NCBI GenBank assembly: GCA_027924585.1
Contig: BSBM01000076.1
Location: 6,731,001 to 6,795,000 of the forward strand
Length of the DNA: 64,000 nucleotides
Origin: Larix kaempferi
Lineage: Eukaryota; Streptophyta; Pinopsida; Pinales; Pinaceae
Direction: 5' to 3'
Under the pieces are notes generated by a model. The model had not been told where the DNA came from and did no database searches. It saw nothing but the letters and a program-made list of their open reading frames with translations. Position numbers and translations under genes: made by a program. Each line of letters opens with the position of its first letter. The stretch's first letter is position 1. Positions 45,909 through 58,500 of this stretch are shown here, piece after piece.

Positions 45909-48002
45909 CAGTATTGAGGCTTATTAGTCCCTTGACAAACTAGATTGTATTTGTCTATAAATAAATTAAAAAACAATAAGGATCATAAGTATTATATATA
46001 TGGAAAGATATATCTTATATTTCAATATTAGTCCACAATAAAAGTGTACATCAAACACTAATGCATCAAGCCGAATGGGCTGACACATAGATTCCCCTCC
46101 TTTGGAGCCAAACTATTTATTTCCTAAATATGCTAATTCTGTTAACATGAGCAATATAATTTATTTAGTTAGGTACAAAACTCCAATCAAGATTTCCATG
46201 TATACAATTGAATATAATCCTTTGACCAGATCCGTAGTATAAATGAATATTTTCATATGAGCTTGATCTTATTCAAGTAGAAGTAGGCCATAATGCGGTA
46301 TACAAAATCCATTGGTATTAATAACCAAACCTCCTGCATACCACCATACAAGCCCTTGGTCTCAATATTGGGTGATATCTGAAGGCTTTCACAGCCACCT
46401 AGTCACGTGCAATCATAGATATGATGTGGATATTAATGCATTTTCACCACGAAGTGAAATCCATAGAAGAAAAATGACACATATTTCAACCATGCTATGA
46501 AGATAGGTGCGTATTGTTCTTAATTACAAAAACATGGCATAGTTGGTTAATAAGGTTGAAACAACACAAATAATTTAAACATGGATTCAAGGAAGAACTT
46601 GTGCCAAATTAAACAAAAGGAAAATAAATTTATGGTTGAAACATACCTGAATGGTTCAAACAAAACAATAGATGCCACTAACCCCATCCATTTAATATCA
46701 GGAACTGCATCACCCATCAACTCTCCAACTCCCTTGTCATGTTAATAACAAGTTTATCAAAGCAAGGTCAGTGCATTTATTATAGATATAAGATAACTAG
46801 GAAAACACCAAGGTTCTAAAAGTTCCATGATTAATAAAGAAAATAAAATTCTAATAGGAATTTATAGAACTCAAATGATAGGATACAGAATCACAACTTA
46901 CATGATTTGTGATGATTGCTAAATATACTTCAAGCAAGTAGAGGAAAAATACAGATAAAGTCCTTTGAAAATTGGCCATAAAATATACTATGCAATAGAA
47001 AATAGTTGCATAAAAAAATTGCTCTACGCTATCACACAATGTGCTACTTATATAGTATCCACTTAAGCGATACATGTTGAGAATTGTGCATTCCATGATG
47101 TACACCATTCATTCTTTAGATTTATTCTTTCCTGCAGTTTACTTTCAACTTTATGTCCTTCGATAATTTTTCTCTCTTGAGGCTCCAATTCAACTTTGTG
47201 CATTTCCTGTATACACTGAATTCAATGTTTAAAATGGTGTTAATTCCACAGGACATTCGCTTATTGAAAAAAAATGCTAAAAATTAACAAAATAGGATTT
47301 ACTGTAAGGACTACAAATATTTAACTAACTAGATGAAAATACCTAATCTAGCTTACCTCAACAACTATCTTTTCAATTTCTTTTGTATTTTCATTTTCCA
47401 TTGTTCTACTCAGCTCTATTGATGTGAAAATCATATACATATCTCTAGTTTCCAAATCTAGTAGAAAATCTGCAGGATTCATTGGGATATTTGGAACAAA
47501 TCCAATGTTATCAAAATAACCCATGGCATATCTTGCTTCACCTGAAAATATAGGCCATCCTTCTGATATTACCAAGAGTCTGTCAAACATATGAAAGACC
47601 CTACTACTTGGATGATGTATTGTTGTAATTATAATAGTGCCACTCTGCATATAATTTACATCACACATCATACCCATATAATTATAATAGTGCCACTCTG
47701 CATATAATTTACTTCACACATCATACTCACATCTGATCCTCGGAGACCCATAAGACCTTCAACTGTTTTGTTTGCAAGCAAATAAAACAATAAGCAATAT
47801 TAGAGAGTTACTAGTGTAGCTTTGCAATGTTGTTGAGAACATGCAGTAGATTGAGCGAAGTGGATGAATCAAGGCATGATTTTGGTTCATTTAACAATAG
47901 AAAGGATGGATCCACTAGTATTTTACAGGCAATACAAGTCCTCTTCTTCTACCCTCTAGAGACACCACGAAAAAAGTATCCACCAATTATTGCATTTCAG
48001 CA

Positions 48003-50487
48003 CATCAATAATGTTGCTCATCAGTGCCACATAACTAGAGAACCTCTAAGATATTTTGCTTTCTCTGGAAGCACCATGTGGAGCTTCAGACCTATTTCAT
48101 TCTGTAATGTCTATTGTTCCCATCTAGGTCTTTTCTGACCTGCAACATCTCTGGGAACATCAACTAGATCAATGGGATCAATAGGTTCATCATTTTCTGC
48201 TAACTCCCTTGGAATGGGAGGGGGAGATGATCTCATCTCCTTTGGTTCTAGCATTTCTTCATCACTGATCTCCGTGTTTGATCCACTGCCTTTCCTAACA
48301 GCCATTGCTTCTTCAAAGGTCACATCCCTACTGACTTCAATCTGTCTGGATCCTAGGATGTAGATTCTATAATCCTTCTAAGACTCACTATATCCCACAA
48401 AGGCTCCCTTCTTGCTTGAAGGTTCTAGCTTCGATCTTTTCTTCTTGGGAACATGTATATAGACTGGGCAACCAAATATACGAAGATGGCCCACTTCTGG
48501 TTTCACTCTTGTGAAAGCTTCTTTGAAAGTCATATTCTTCAATATCTTATGTGGACATCTATTTTGTACATATACTGTTGTTCTAGATGCGTCTGCCCAC
48601 AAGAACATTTAAAGACTCTCGTCAAGTATCATAGCTTTGGATGCCTCCACAGTTGTTCTATTCTTTCTTTCCGTAACCCCATTTTGTTGAGGGTTGTAGG
48701 GAACTATGAGATCCCTCTTAATTCTTGCTTCCTTGTAGAAATCGCTAAATTTTGTAGAGGTGTATTCTCCACGATTATCAGATCTCAAAATCTTGATCCT
48801 CTTCCTAGACAAATTTTTGACTTTTGCTTTAAATTCTTTGAACTTCCAGAGTACTTCTTCATATTCCTTAGACTTGAGAAAGTATATCCAAGTCTTCCAT
48901 GAATAGTCATCAATGGATGCTATATAGTAATGATATCCACCCAATGAAGCAACTGTCATGGGTCTGCACAAGTTAGTGTACTAGATCCAAAATCCCTTTG
49001 GATCTACTCTCACTATCTGGAAAAGATCTCTTCGCATTCTTGCCAAGTGCACATCCTCTACATGTCCGATCATGGTCTACCTCGAGCCCTGGTAAACCTG
49101 TCACTATATTCTTCAATGCTGGGAGAGATCGATAATTCAAATGATCTATTCTTTTTCATAATTCGCCCATACTTGTAGCATCGTGTACTAGGGCTTGGAC
49201 TAGTGGAGTGTTCAGTCGATACAAGCTCTCCTCTTTTATACCAATAACTTTGGTTGTGTTCATGCTTGATTTCTTGGGCCAAGCAAGGACTTTTCCTTCT
49301 GAGAAAGCTACTTTATATCCCTTGTCCTCCAAGGTTGAGATGGAGACAAGGTTTCTTTTCATTCCAGGTACATAGAGCACATCACTTGGGCACAATGTGT
49401 CATTTGATTCTAGTTGAAGGCAAGTGGCTCCAGATCCCTTCACAGTGTAGTTTGCATAATCTCCAAGTACAACACGGAGATGTGAATTTTTCTCAACTAA
49501 TTCTGAAAGATTCTCTTTATAACCTATCATGTGTCTAGATGCACCACTATCTATGAGCCAAATGTCACTAGTGGTGGGAATAGTACTTGATAAATCGGAT
49601 ATGAATAGTAATTCGGTGTGATCTTCATTCTTTTTATTCTTGTGATGGTGATCTTCTTCTACATCAACAATGGATGCTTCATGCTTCTTTTTGCTTGAAC
49701 TTCGGTAGCTACTAGTGTAATGTTCATATTTTCTACACCTATAACATTGAACTTGAGATATGTCCCTCTTATTATTTTGATCTTGTTGAGGAGTTGATCT
49801 CCTATCTTGGTGCTTGTGTTTGTGGAACTTCTTTGCTTTTCCATTACCTTTCTTGGCATGGGATACAAATGCTTGGTTCTCCTCAGGTTGAGTGCCATAG
49901 AGTGTTTGTCATGCTACAATCCTTGTCTCCTCCTGAGTGCAATCTTCCCATAGCTTATCAAATTTTTTTAGTTTGGATCTACCACTTATGCTTTGGATAA
50001 AGGACTCCCAAGATGGTAGAATACCATTCAGAGTGGTGATGACAAGCTCCTTATCATTGATGGGATCTCCACTAGTGCTAACCTTGTCCCTTAGTTCTGT
50101 AATCCTCATAAAATATGAGGCAATGGATTCTCACTTGGATATCTTCATATTTGAAAGCTGGTTCCTCAATGTGGTGGATACATTGATGCTAGTGTGTTCA
50201 AACAACTTCATTATGGTCTTGAACATTTTCCTAGCATTCTTCTTTCTTGAGATTTAAGGAACCAAGTGATCTCTTACTGAGTCCACTAGAATCCTTCTTG
50301 CTTTGGCTTCATTATTCCTCCATCAGTATTTATCTTCGTCGGCTTCTGGTTCAGGGACCTTATCATTTACATATTGTAAAAAGTCATTTTCTTCTAGAAG
50401 TAGAAGAACCCTAGACTTCCAAGAGATAAAGTTGGAAGCTCCTTCCAAACGATCTTTAACCTTCATTCCAATCATCTTGTTCGCAGA
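48003..50487 (-). pseudogene. E5 Copia gag-protease-integrase, broken
   Basis: Gag starts at an ATG near 50487 (MIGMKVKDRLEGASNFISWK) and has stops near 50334 and 50255. The zinc knuckle near 49740, CYRCRKYEHYTSSY, has lost its last Cys. Protease: WLIDSGASRHMIG near 49550. The GAG-pre-integrase motif with RIDHLNYRSLP lies near 49130 and CRGCALGK near 49055. The integrase core has IASIDDYSWKTW (48920), RSDNRGEYTS (48775) and NGVTERKNR (48680), so catalytic positions remain readable. The post-integrase segment (48600-48110) ends KRPRWEQ then a stop. Frame is broken many times. These proteins would have packaged, processed and integrated the element. Confidence 0.9.
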
Positions 50488-50822
50488 TCTGGTCCAGAAA
50501 CCCTAGCAGGAGCTAGATCAAAAATGAAAGTTGGAAATTTGAAAAACTGATTCCACATGTAGATGTGCCTTAGCAAGGCGAGTTGAAAGATGGTAGGGCT
50601 GATCCAAATCTGTGGAGAAAAGTGGGTCAAAACTGAAACCCTAATTTCTACTACAGCTGTAGAATTAGGTCAAAAACTGAAAATTTTTGAAATTGAATTA
50701 TGTCTTCACCAAATGATGTGCCTCCCTAAAAGTGAAATTCCCAAAGCTCTTTTTCTCCAAAATTTTGGGTGAAGAATTCAGAAGATGAAACCCTAGTTCC
50801 GGTGATGGCTTCTTCTAGAACT

Positions 50823-50834
50823 GCTCTGATACCA
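50823..50834 (-). other. E5 primer binding site (tRNA-iMet type)
   Basis: TGGTATCAGAGC on the minus strand directly abuts the LTR edge at 50835 with no spacer. It is an exact 12-base match. Confidence 0.9.
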
Positions 50835-51402
50835 TGTTAGTTTTCATACATTCATAGCATAATAATTCAATTGCATAAATAGGATCACTAGAACAAGACA
50901 AAGCACAAAACAATAACAACGAAGTTTATCCTGGGAAACCTAAACGGGAGAAAACCTAGCAACCTTCGTATAGAGATGATAATTCCAAGATCAGAGTACA
51001 ATCATAAAAGAGAAAAGATGGAAATGCTTTCCAAAAAGTAGAAACCCCAAAACAGTCTTCTTCTCCAGCATATGTGAACTTCTCTCTCCCAAGTGATGAA
51101 AACTTGAGTGGATGAGTGAGTGTCTAAATGAGGTCAACTTTACCTCTATTTATACAAGTGTCAAATTGACCTTTTACCTTAACTGGGTCAACTTCTCTAG
51201 GAGGCTGGGCCAACTTCACTTGGGGAGCAATTAATAACGAATTTCAATCTTTTCTTTTGCTTACTTTTCATCCCAAGTTTTACATTGATTTTTTCAGATT
51301 TTACATTAATAAATTACATCAAGTTCATCTCCCTTAGGAGGTACAATCAAGTACAATAAAATACAATAAATAATATCTTCCGAAGTTGCACAAAATCCAA
51401 CA
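50835..51402 (-). repeat. E5 Copia 5' LTR (568 bp)
   Basis: TG..CA ends with short inverted TGTTgG/CtAACA. The TATA box lies on the minus strand at 51154-51143. Right of it, AAGAG (51403-51407) is the expected target copy; the partner copy is lost with the 3' half. Confidence 0.85.
51143..51154 (-). promoter_or_regulatory. E5 LTR TATA box
   Basis: TATAAATAGAGG on the minus strand is a textbook plant TATA context, about 250 bases into the LTR. Confidence 0.7.
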
Positions 51403-51604
51403 AAGAGGATGACTTGGAGGAGGGACACACTGGGTGAGAAGACTTACCTTATCTCTCTCTTTCTAATCACTTTGATTCAGGGAGTAATTCTCTCTCTGTA
51501 CTACTTATTCTCTGTGATTATTTTCTTCATTTTCATTTACCTTCATTGGTGCTTGCTAACTCATTTTATCTCTTTGGTTTTGCAAGAAGAGAGGGGCGGG
51601 TTAG
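51403..51604. other. Unassigned insert between E5 and the ABCG upstream block
   Basis: Pyrimidine-rich, with no match to copy 1 at this position. A plus-strand frame (51409-51750) is open through it and into the conserved block, but no domain is recognised. It may be ABCG intron sequence lost from copy 1. Confidence 0.35.
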
Positions 51605-52125
51605 TGGATAGATTTAAAGCAGACAAGACAAGAGTTGAAGGGATACAAGCTACCTTAACAAAGATTGGGAGCAGGAAATCGAAACTTAATTCCTCCTCTG
51701 CAAATGCATTCCAAGTGGCCAATGTACAGTATTTCAAATTTGCAAAATAAATGTTTGATAAAGAATACAATTTAATATTTATGCATTCCTGATTTTCGAA
51801 AACTCCTCCATGGCACAACAATGGTTTGCACACTACAAAAACTCCAGAAGAGAACCAATGAAAACCTCGCTTAACAACATTATGATGGTAGGAGACTAAA
51901 GAGAAAAAAACGCTTCATAAAATTAAGATTGCAAAAACAAAAGTCAAACATAAAACACAAAAACAGAATATTAAATTGTCTCTTCATGTTAAAGACACAA
52001 AGGATGGGAATAATGACTAACCATTGAACAATATCAGCCTCATCAAGGCTTCGATTTTGCTCCACATATGCATTCCTTCTCCAAGATGTGGATTTTGATT
52101 AGAAAATTCACCTCCTGGATATTGC

Positions 52126-53635
52126 TCATCTTTATTATATTGAGTTACCCAAAGGTTATGCCTTAAAAAGGAAGCTCAAACTTAGCTTCAGACCCTGCCA
52201 ATGGTAAACAATTTGAGCCTAGAACTAGCTTGTAGCCAGTTAACTGCCATGTTCTGTTTACGGTCCTTGTGTTTCAAACCTGTAAATGATAATACTAAAC
52301 AACTAACCACTCTATTAACTATAAATAAATAAATTCGTGGTACATTTGAAACAAATGTAATAGCCATAAAAGTATAAATGACAATGACACTGCAACTGGC
52401 ACTTCAAACAGGTTACACATTATATAATATCAATCTCATACAATGCACAATGCATTATTGTTATGGTAAGAAAAGAACACATTTGTAGAAATCCCTGACA
52501 ACATGGTTTCATGTAGAATATATCTAATCAATAATTCTAAAGGTTACATGTTAAATTATTAAATCCATAAAATCCAAACTAAAATATATTCTATTACTGT
52601 AAAAAAAATACCAGAAATACATTTATGTAGAAGCTTCATCAAAATAGGCATGATATTTAATGACCTATGATGTGGATGTTTTCATCTTGCGTGTCTCTAT
52701 TCATGACCCAAGTTCAAAAAAAATACAGAGGCATAGGACCAACTGCTCAAAAAAATGTAAAATGTAGTCCTCCATTATCGTAATTCCTTGTTAACATGGG
52801 TCAATATCACATCTGTCCACACAGTACAAAGCATAAAGACTAGACTAAAATAATAAAATTCAATCATACACCTAATAAGATGGCATTGAGGAAGTGTTTG
52901 TAATTAAGCTCCAAGAGAGTGAGAGTTTGCATGAGACAGGTCATCAATAGTAATCAAAATTTTCACATGAAAATATAAGCTCAAAGAATAATTACTTCAA
53001 CTGCAGAACAATTCTTAGCATCAAGAAAAATTTATAGCATTCCTATAGGAGAGAAAATACATAATTAATTCATCTTCACTTACTCCAAGAAAACAAATTG
53101 AGTAATTATTGGCATTACTACAAAAACAGTAAATCGATGAATTTTCTATAATAGTAATTGCAGCAAAAGAGATTAAAGACTTCATTTAGCATATATTCTG
53201 CAAATGACAAATGCTCTTGCTGAAAAAGAGATTAGAATCTACTAGAATATATTCTGCTAATGCAAAATCATCTTGCTGAAAAAGAGATTAGACTCTACAG
53301 AGAGACAGAGAGCATAAAATCCAGTGCTAAGCCGACAATGGATTACAATCATGCTGAGCTTGCAATTCATTTCGTAGCAATTTTTCCTCAGCATAAAATG
53401 CATTATTATGAATATTATTGGATTTGGGTTCAACTTTGACATTTACCTCCACAACCTACAATTTAAATTTAAATGAATTAAGAAATTTCGTAAAGTTGAA
53501 TAAAACAATTCACCATCCAACTTCATGGTAAACAATTTGTCCAAATTGATTAATAGTCAAGTCAAAACAAACTCAAAAAACTCTTACCGAAGGTTTCAGA
53601 CAATAAAATATTATTGGAGGAGACCACACTGTAAT
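52126..53635. other. Intergenic; no gene seen
   Basis: AT-rich. It includes a tandem duplication of about 55-60 bp at 53171-53300, where CTTGCTGAAAAAGAGATTAG occurs twice. No frame with recognisable content. Confidence 0.55.
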
Positions 53636-54190
53636 TTGTGTGAAGTGAATACCATGTTTGATGCACTAGTTCGACTATTTGAGAGAAAGGACACCAGCAG
53701 GAAATTTACCCTGAAGAATCAACTTCGTAGCACCAAGATGACCAAATTATATTCTGTAGCTAATTATCTTATGAGTATCTCTCAACTGAAGGAACAACTA
53801 CATGTTATTGGGGACCTCATTGATGATGAATAACTTGTCACAGTAGCTCTTAATGGATTTCCCTCCTCGTGGGAATCAGTTATTCAAGCCATATGTGGTC
53901 GTGAGACACAACCCAAATTTGATCGTCTTTGGTCTTACTGTGTTCAAGAAGAAACCAGAATGTTGTCAAGAAATAACCCAGAAGAACCTCAAGACATAAA
54001 TACTCTAGCTCTTGTAGCTCATGCAAGAAAAGGCAAAGAGAAAAGGAACTTTCAGAAGAAGAATTCAGATCAAGGACCAAAGAAGAAGAAGGACATTTCA
54101 CACATTCAGTGTTACAGGTGTGACAAGTTTTGTCATTATGCTTCATATTGTCCTCAGAGAAAGAGAGGGCAACAACATGCATCAATTTAA
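53636..54190 (+). pseudogene. Copia gag fragment with zinc knuckle
   Basis: The frame reads FERKDTSRKFTLKNQL, then KMTKLYSVANYLMSISQL and IGDLIDDE, a TAA stop at 53831-53833, then in the same frame LVTVALNGFPSSWESVIQA, KFDRLWSYCVQEETRM, and an intact zinc knuckle CYRCDKFCHYASYC (CX2CX4HX4C) before the stop near 54188. This is the UBN2-type Gag of Copia elements, close to the Gag of E5 (which has QEETRIVA at the same point) but on the opposite strand. No protease or LTR is attached; sequence changes to repeat A directly after it. It would have bound and packaged element RNA. Confidence 0.85.
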
Positions 54191-54194
54191 TATT

Positions 54195-55530
54195 AATGCA
54201 TGTTAATGTTTTGATATATTTCTGTTTATGAAATTGTGATTGATGAACTTTTATCACTCATACTCATCTTCAATTTTATGTATTTGTGTATTCTTTTTCT
54301 ATAAAGTTTTTTTGTTTAACAGTAATCTCAAATACTGAGATATGAATACATTTTGTATCTTGTATATTTGATGCTGGTTGGTTCAAAACACAAAATGATA
54401 TCATCCTATCTGGTCTTCCTTATTTAATTTTCAGATCTTAGGCTGTGATTATATTCTTGTTATATTATCAATATCTTGACCCATTCATGTTATTTCAAAA
54501 TAAAATTCAAATTCCCATAAGTTTTAAATTCCAACTTTGATATGTCTGGGCTTTGTACTTCTATAGTCTAGTGCAAAATCCATCACAAACATGTATGATA
54601 ACCCTTACAAGTGCAATCACCTTTACAAATCATAAAAAGAGACCAAGCCACATGTCCATGGATTCATCCCAAGAAGCACTAGGAAACCCACCCAGGGCAT
54701 ACGTGCCCAACATGATGTGGGAATTCTTCCCTTCAAGGGGTAGTCAGTAGTTCCACTAAGCCAACACACCTTGAAATGAGAAACAAGAGGGCCTATCATG
54801 ACTAGACCAAGGGTCTTGAGCCCCACTAGACCAACACTTTTACATAAAACAAGCCTCCACTTGGCCTTTACAATAAAAAAATGAACACATCCTCCTTAGT
54901 ACATATGGTAGGGTACACTGTAGAGGATCTAAAGGGTGACATTTGGATCCTACTACAAGACATGCGCTTCTCCCCAGAGTGCATTAGAACCTCTGAATGT
55001 TTTGGGACCTATAGACCTATAGACCTATACACACTTCAAACAACAACTTCATCAAATGCATCGAAGGCAAACAATTTTGTCCTGCCTTCTTCAAATCAAA
55101 ATGAAATGTAATAAGCAACAAGTGCAATGCATGGGTAAAGTGAACGATAAAATCAATTGAAACTAAGTTTACTATATTACAAGGGTTGTCTTGATGACAT
55201 AGATATTACCTAAGTAAAAAATTTCAAAGCTTGCCTGGTAATGAGCAATAGCAATTTGTGTCCATTCAAATGACTTAAGTAGAAGGAATCATCACCTTTC
55301 TTGAAATTTTGGTGGCAAGCTTCCTTGTCAAATTGAGCTTGTGTGTCTTCCCGATGTTGCACCAAGTGATCGAAAGATTTACTTTGTTTTCCACCTAGAT
55401 ATAACGATTTATTTTGGACTGCATCTAGGTCCATTTGTCTCATTCTTTGTCGGCTTGGTTGTGCATATTTTTTCAAATCGCCTTCATAAGTATTTAAATC
55501 ATCACAAGACCGATCATCTTCGAATTTGGG
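54195..55530. repeat. Direct repeat A (partner at 61626-62945)
   Basis: 1.33 kb colinear with repeat B about 7.43 kb to the right; both start at AATGCATGTTAATG and end near TTCGAATTTG. Similarity is high by eye (roughly 90%). Its right part carries a minus-strand frame resembling a gypsy integrase C-terminus. No TG..CA ends, primer site or purine tract fit, so it is not called an LTR. Confidence 0.8.
55210..55476 (-). pseudogene. Integrase C-terminus-like frame in repeat A
   Basis: The minus-strand frame reads RMRQMDLDAVQ, then SFDHLVQHREDTQAQFDKEA, HQNFKKGDDSF and YLSHLNGHK. The pattern of basic, helical residues followed by FKKGD resembles the region after the integrase core of plant Ty3/gypsy elements. 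It recurs in repeat B (62633-62950). Only about 88 codons are open. The identification rests on pattern, not on a defined catalytic motif. Confidence 0.35.
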
Positions 55531-58500
55531 GAAAGGTCTAGAATCTATCTACTAAGCTTTAGCCAAAGGTTGCATATCAAAAAAGAGGTGAGATATAGAG
55601 GATGATGATAAGCCATTGGTGGAACTGAAGGAGGGGTTAAGAGCTCTTAAAAATACCAATGGTTACCTTGGTGACTTGTTTAATAAACAAACCACACATC
55701 TTTCACCCCCGTCAACCTAATGGTTGATACTAATAGCTATACTCTTCAGACAATCACAAAGCATTCTTGTTCAAATTTTATAATATATACATCATCATCA
55801 TCATCATGGTATGGCATATAAAATATCCTCCTTTGGCCATCCATAAAAAACAACCACATTCAAATGATATGGATAGCCCAAGAGAAACAAAGATGTATGT
55901 TGTGCAAAAAAATGCACAAGTGAACTCTTCCACTTGGTAAGGGGCTAAGCCTTGTAGGTTGCAGCAAGGCCTTAGTCCTTAGAGCTCCTTTGTGTGCATG
56001 GTTGGTATTCCTCCAAGTGATCCTACAATAAATTGTTAGTGTGATTCACATTCAAACAAATAAATATGGATAAAAACAAAATGAAAGAGATGGGGGGAGA
56101 ATGCAAACTCCAATAACAATCAAAGATATGCTAAAACACTCTTGTATTGCCCAATGGTATAGCTGTACATTAACTAGGAGGTGTGGGATTCAAGGGAAGC
56201 CAAAAATATTTCTTAGGGAGGCCTTTCTTGTCCAAACTAAATGCTAAGTAGATGGTAGAACAATGGAGACAAACAATTTCCCCTTGAAGGAAGGTGACAA
56301 GGGATCTTGGGAATGCTCACAATCATAGGAAATGGTGGGCTATGAGGAAGCTCCAACTCAAATCCAACAACATAACCTTGCTCTGATTTCTCTCTACAAA
56401 ATGCATGCCATTGGCTTCCTTTTATAGGCCAAGAGGTGGCCAATAAACAACTAGATCCAAATGTGAACTCACCTCCTCCATGAACTAGTTCCAAGGTACA
56501 TAAGGGGGGATAATTAATGCTACCAGTTGTGTGAGAGACGAATTCGGATTCTTGGGGAGGATTGAGCCTTCAATGCGCCATTGGGAGTTAGTGGTCCCAC
56601 CATTTTTTACAGTAGCGTGACTATCAAAGGAAAAGACACGCTGGTGGAGCGTGAGCATTGTTAAGATAACTTGCGTTATAGCATGGGTTAGCTGTGTATT
56701 ACCCATGCTACCCATTCTTTTAACTGTTTCTTGGCACTTATGGACTCATGCTGTGTTTTGGATCTGTTGAGGATGCCTGTGGTGAGATGCATTCTTTATG
56801 TTGATGACGCCTTACTGGATGAATCTTCGAAATGTCGCATGTGTGCGACTTTTAGGCGTTAAAAATGGACTTCTAATCTTTGGGAATTTTGCAAAAATAG
56901 GTCTATAGGGGTTCCCCACAAAGTGTGGCACAACAACCACTTAAATATAACTTAGGAATTTTTAAAATCAAACAGTAAGAAGTTTGATTAATAAACACCT
57001 ATTACTTGGATCTTGATGAAATCATGATATAATCACTTGGAAATATCCTTGGATGAGTTTCATGGTTCTTTACTAACCAATACCAATCCACAACATGCCA
57101 AAAAACTGATTCGAATTCTTCATTTGATTGTTGTTCCAAATTATTAAACTAGGACTTATGCATTTTTAATTGAAAACTTAGGAAAATCCATTAGTTAAAG
57201 ACTATTAGTCCATATGAGTTGAAAAAGACATTTGGAAGTATTATTTGAAAATATAGGACCCTCTCAACTAGGCAATTAAGGCCAGTGTTAAAGATCGACA
57301 ACTATTCGAGAGATGCACTCAATGCCATCACATTGCTATCTACCCTCATTTTAGGCTCTCTCCTTGTTCTATAGGAGGCTTCTTGAACTATGTATGAATA
57401 TACTTGTAATATATTCAATGTGATCAACTCTACCCATACAAGACTTTTCTACTATCAATAGACTAGTACCTTATCGAAGTCAACAAGGGATATACAATAA
57501 ATTCTTATTGTCTTTAGAAGGTTTAAAAGAAATGAATATTGGATGTTGGATTAGTAAGAAGATAAATCACCTTTTTGTAGTAAAAACCAGCAAAATAAAT
57601 ATAGAATAAAACCCAAACCAACTGTGAAAATACCCTGAAAAGTACCTCCTGGTGATCTACAGGATGGGGAGATTCAATCCCCCCTGGGGCACACTTTTTT
57701 CCAATGGATGATGGTTGTGTTTATGGACCGATTTCACCTTCAAACGTGCAATTTTTTGCAGTAAGGGATGAATATATTGATTTAGCACTTCAAACTTCCA
57801 GGGTCACCTCGGATGACTTGGAAATGACATGGGAACTTCTTGCATCCCTTAGTGTTTGAGCTTATGGATTTTTCCAGAAAATTATAACAACAGTAAAATT
57901 TGCAACAAAAAAATCAACTTTGAAAAATAAATGTTTTTGGATTTTTCACAAAATATTTTATTTTAGGGGTTTTCTATATATATTTTCTATCTTTTGTGTA
58001 CTTTTTGCACTATACAGTACATAAATTTGATAAAATTGAATTGATTGAAGAAGAGGGAATAAGAACAAAGTCTTTATCCTTCTAGGCATCAAGAAATCGG
58101 GGTTAACGTTCCTCCTAAGAATTGCCAATCCAATATTTGTATAAATTAGGGAAAAAACAAGAACCCTAGGTTGTGTTAGTTCTGACCTAAATAGTACAAA
58201 GAATATGCCAAGGCCCAACACAGGAGAGACCCTTCAATAGGGATGTCTCACTTACAAGACCATACTATTATGCATAAAACTCTAGGTCACTCTCACCTTT
58301 GATGCCTCCGGCAATTGAAGACAAGAGACTTAGAAATTATCTTAAGACAATTGTAGAAGAAAAAGCTTGCCAAAACTACTTTCACCTTTTGAAACCCTAG
58401 AATGCTCAGGAAGGGAGGAGTGCACCACTTGACTAACTGATGTACGCAATACAAAATATAAAAAGTATATTGTTTGATCCCATGATCTTGTTTTAAATGA

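Larger units (their letters stand above)
48003..51402 (-). mobile_element. E5: Copia LTR retrotransposon, 3'-truncated
   Basis: Minus-strand order: 5' LTR 51402-50835 (568 bp), primer site 50834-50823, gag, protease, integrase, then a break at about 48003 after YVALMSNIID, before RT. RNase H and the 3' LTR are absent. LTR ends are TGTTGGATTTTG and CTAACA. The break falls exactly at the edge of the ABCG signature exon, so a deletion or template switch removed the Copia 3' half and ABCG 5' exons together. Confidence 0.9.
46253..51740 (-). pseudogene. ABCG (WBC) half-transporter pseudogene, copy 2, interrupted by Copia E5
   Basis: Minus-strand remains: possible upstream block at 51740-51605; signature/Walker B exon 48002-47815, where the signature reads VSRG followed by a stop and Walker B is LLLNEPKSCLD (catalytic-region Asp now Asn); H-loop exon about 47644-47480 with TTIHHPSSRVFHMF and NPADFLLDLET; a linker QEMHKVELEPQERK and EWCTSW (about 47210-47095); a membrane exon with NMYRLSGYYISS to LLEVYLAIITNH (47105-46902, donor GTAAGT); and a C-terminal exon with two in-frame stops ending at 46253. 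Walker A and Q-loop exons are gone. The first membrane helices are deleted between EWCTSW and NMYRLSGYY. It retains exons that copy 1 lost, so the two copies decayed independently after duplication. Confidence 0.88.
45908..52125 (-). repeat. Segmental duplication, copy 2 (contains ABCG pseudogene 2 and E5)
   Basis: Direct copy of 33326-36465. It lacks the part of copy 1 corresponding to about 34880-35915 and has in its place Copia sequence (48003-51402) plus 51403-51604. Confidence 0.85.

Noticed and set aside
53636-54190. Possible domesticated Copia gag gene
   Set aside because: It carries an in-frame TAA in the conserved region and has no start context or flanking host exons; ordinary decay is simpler.
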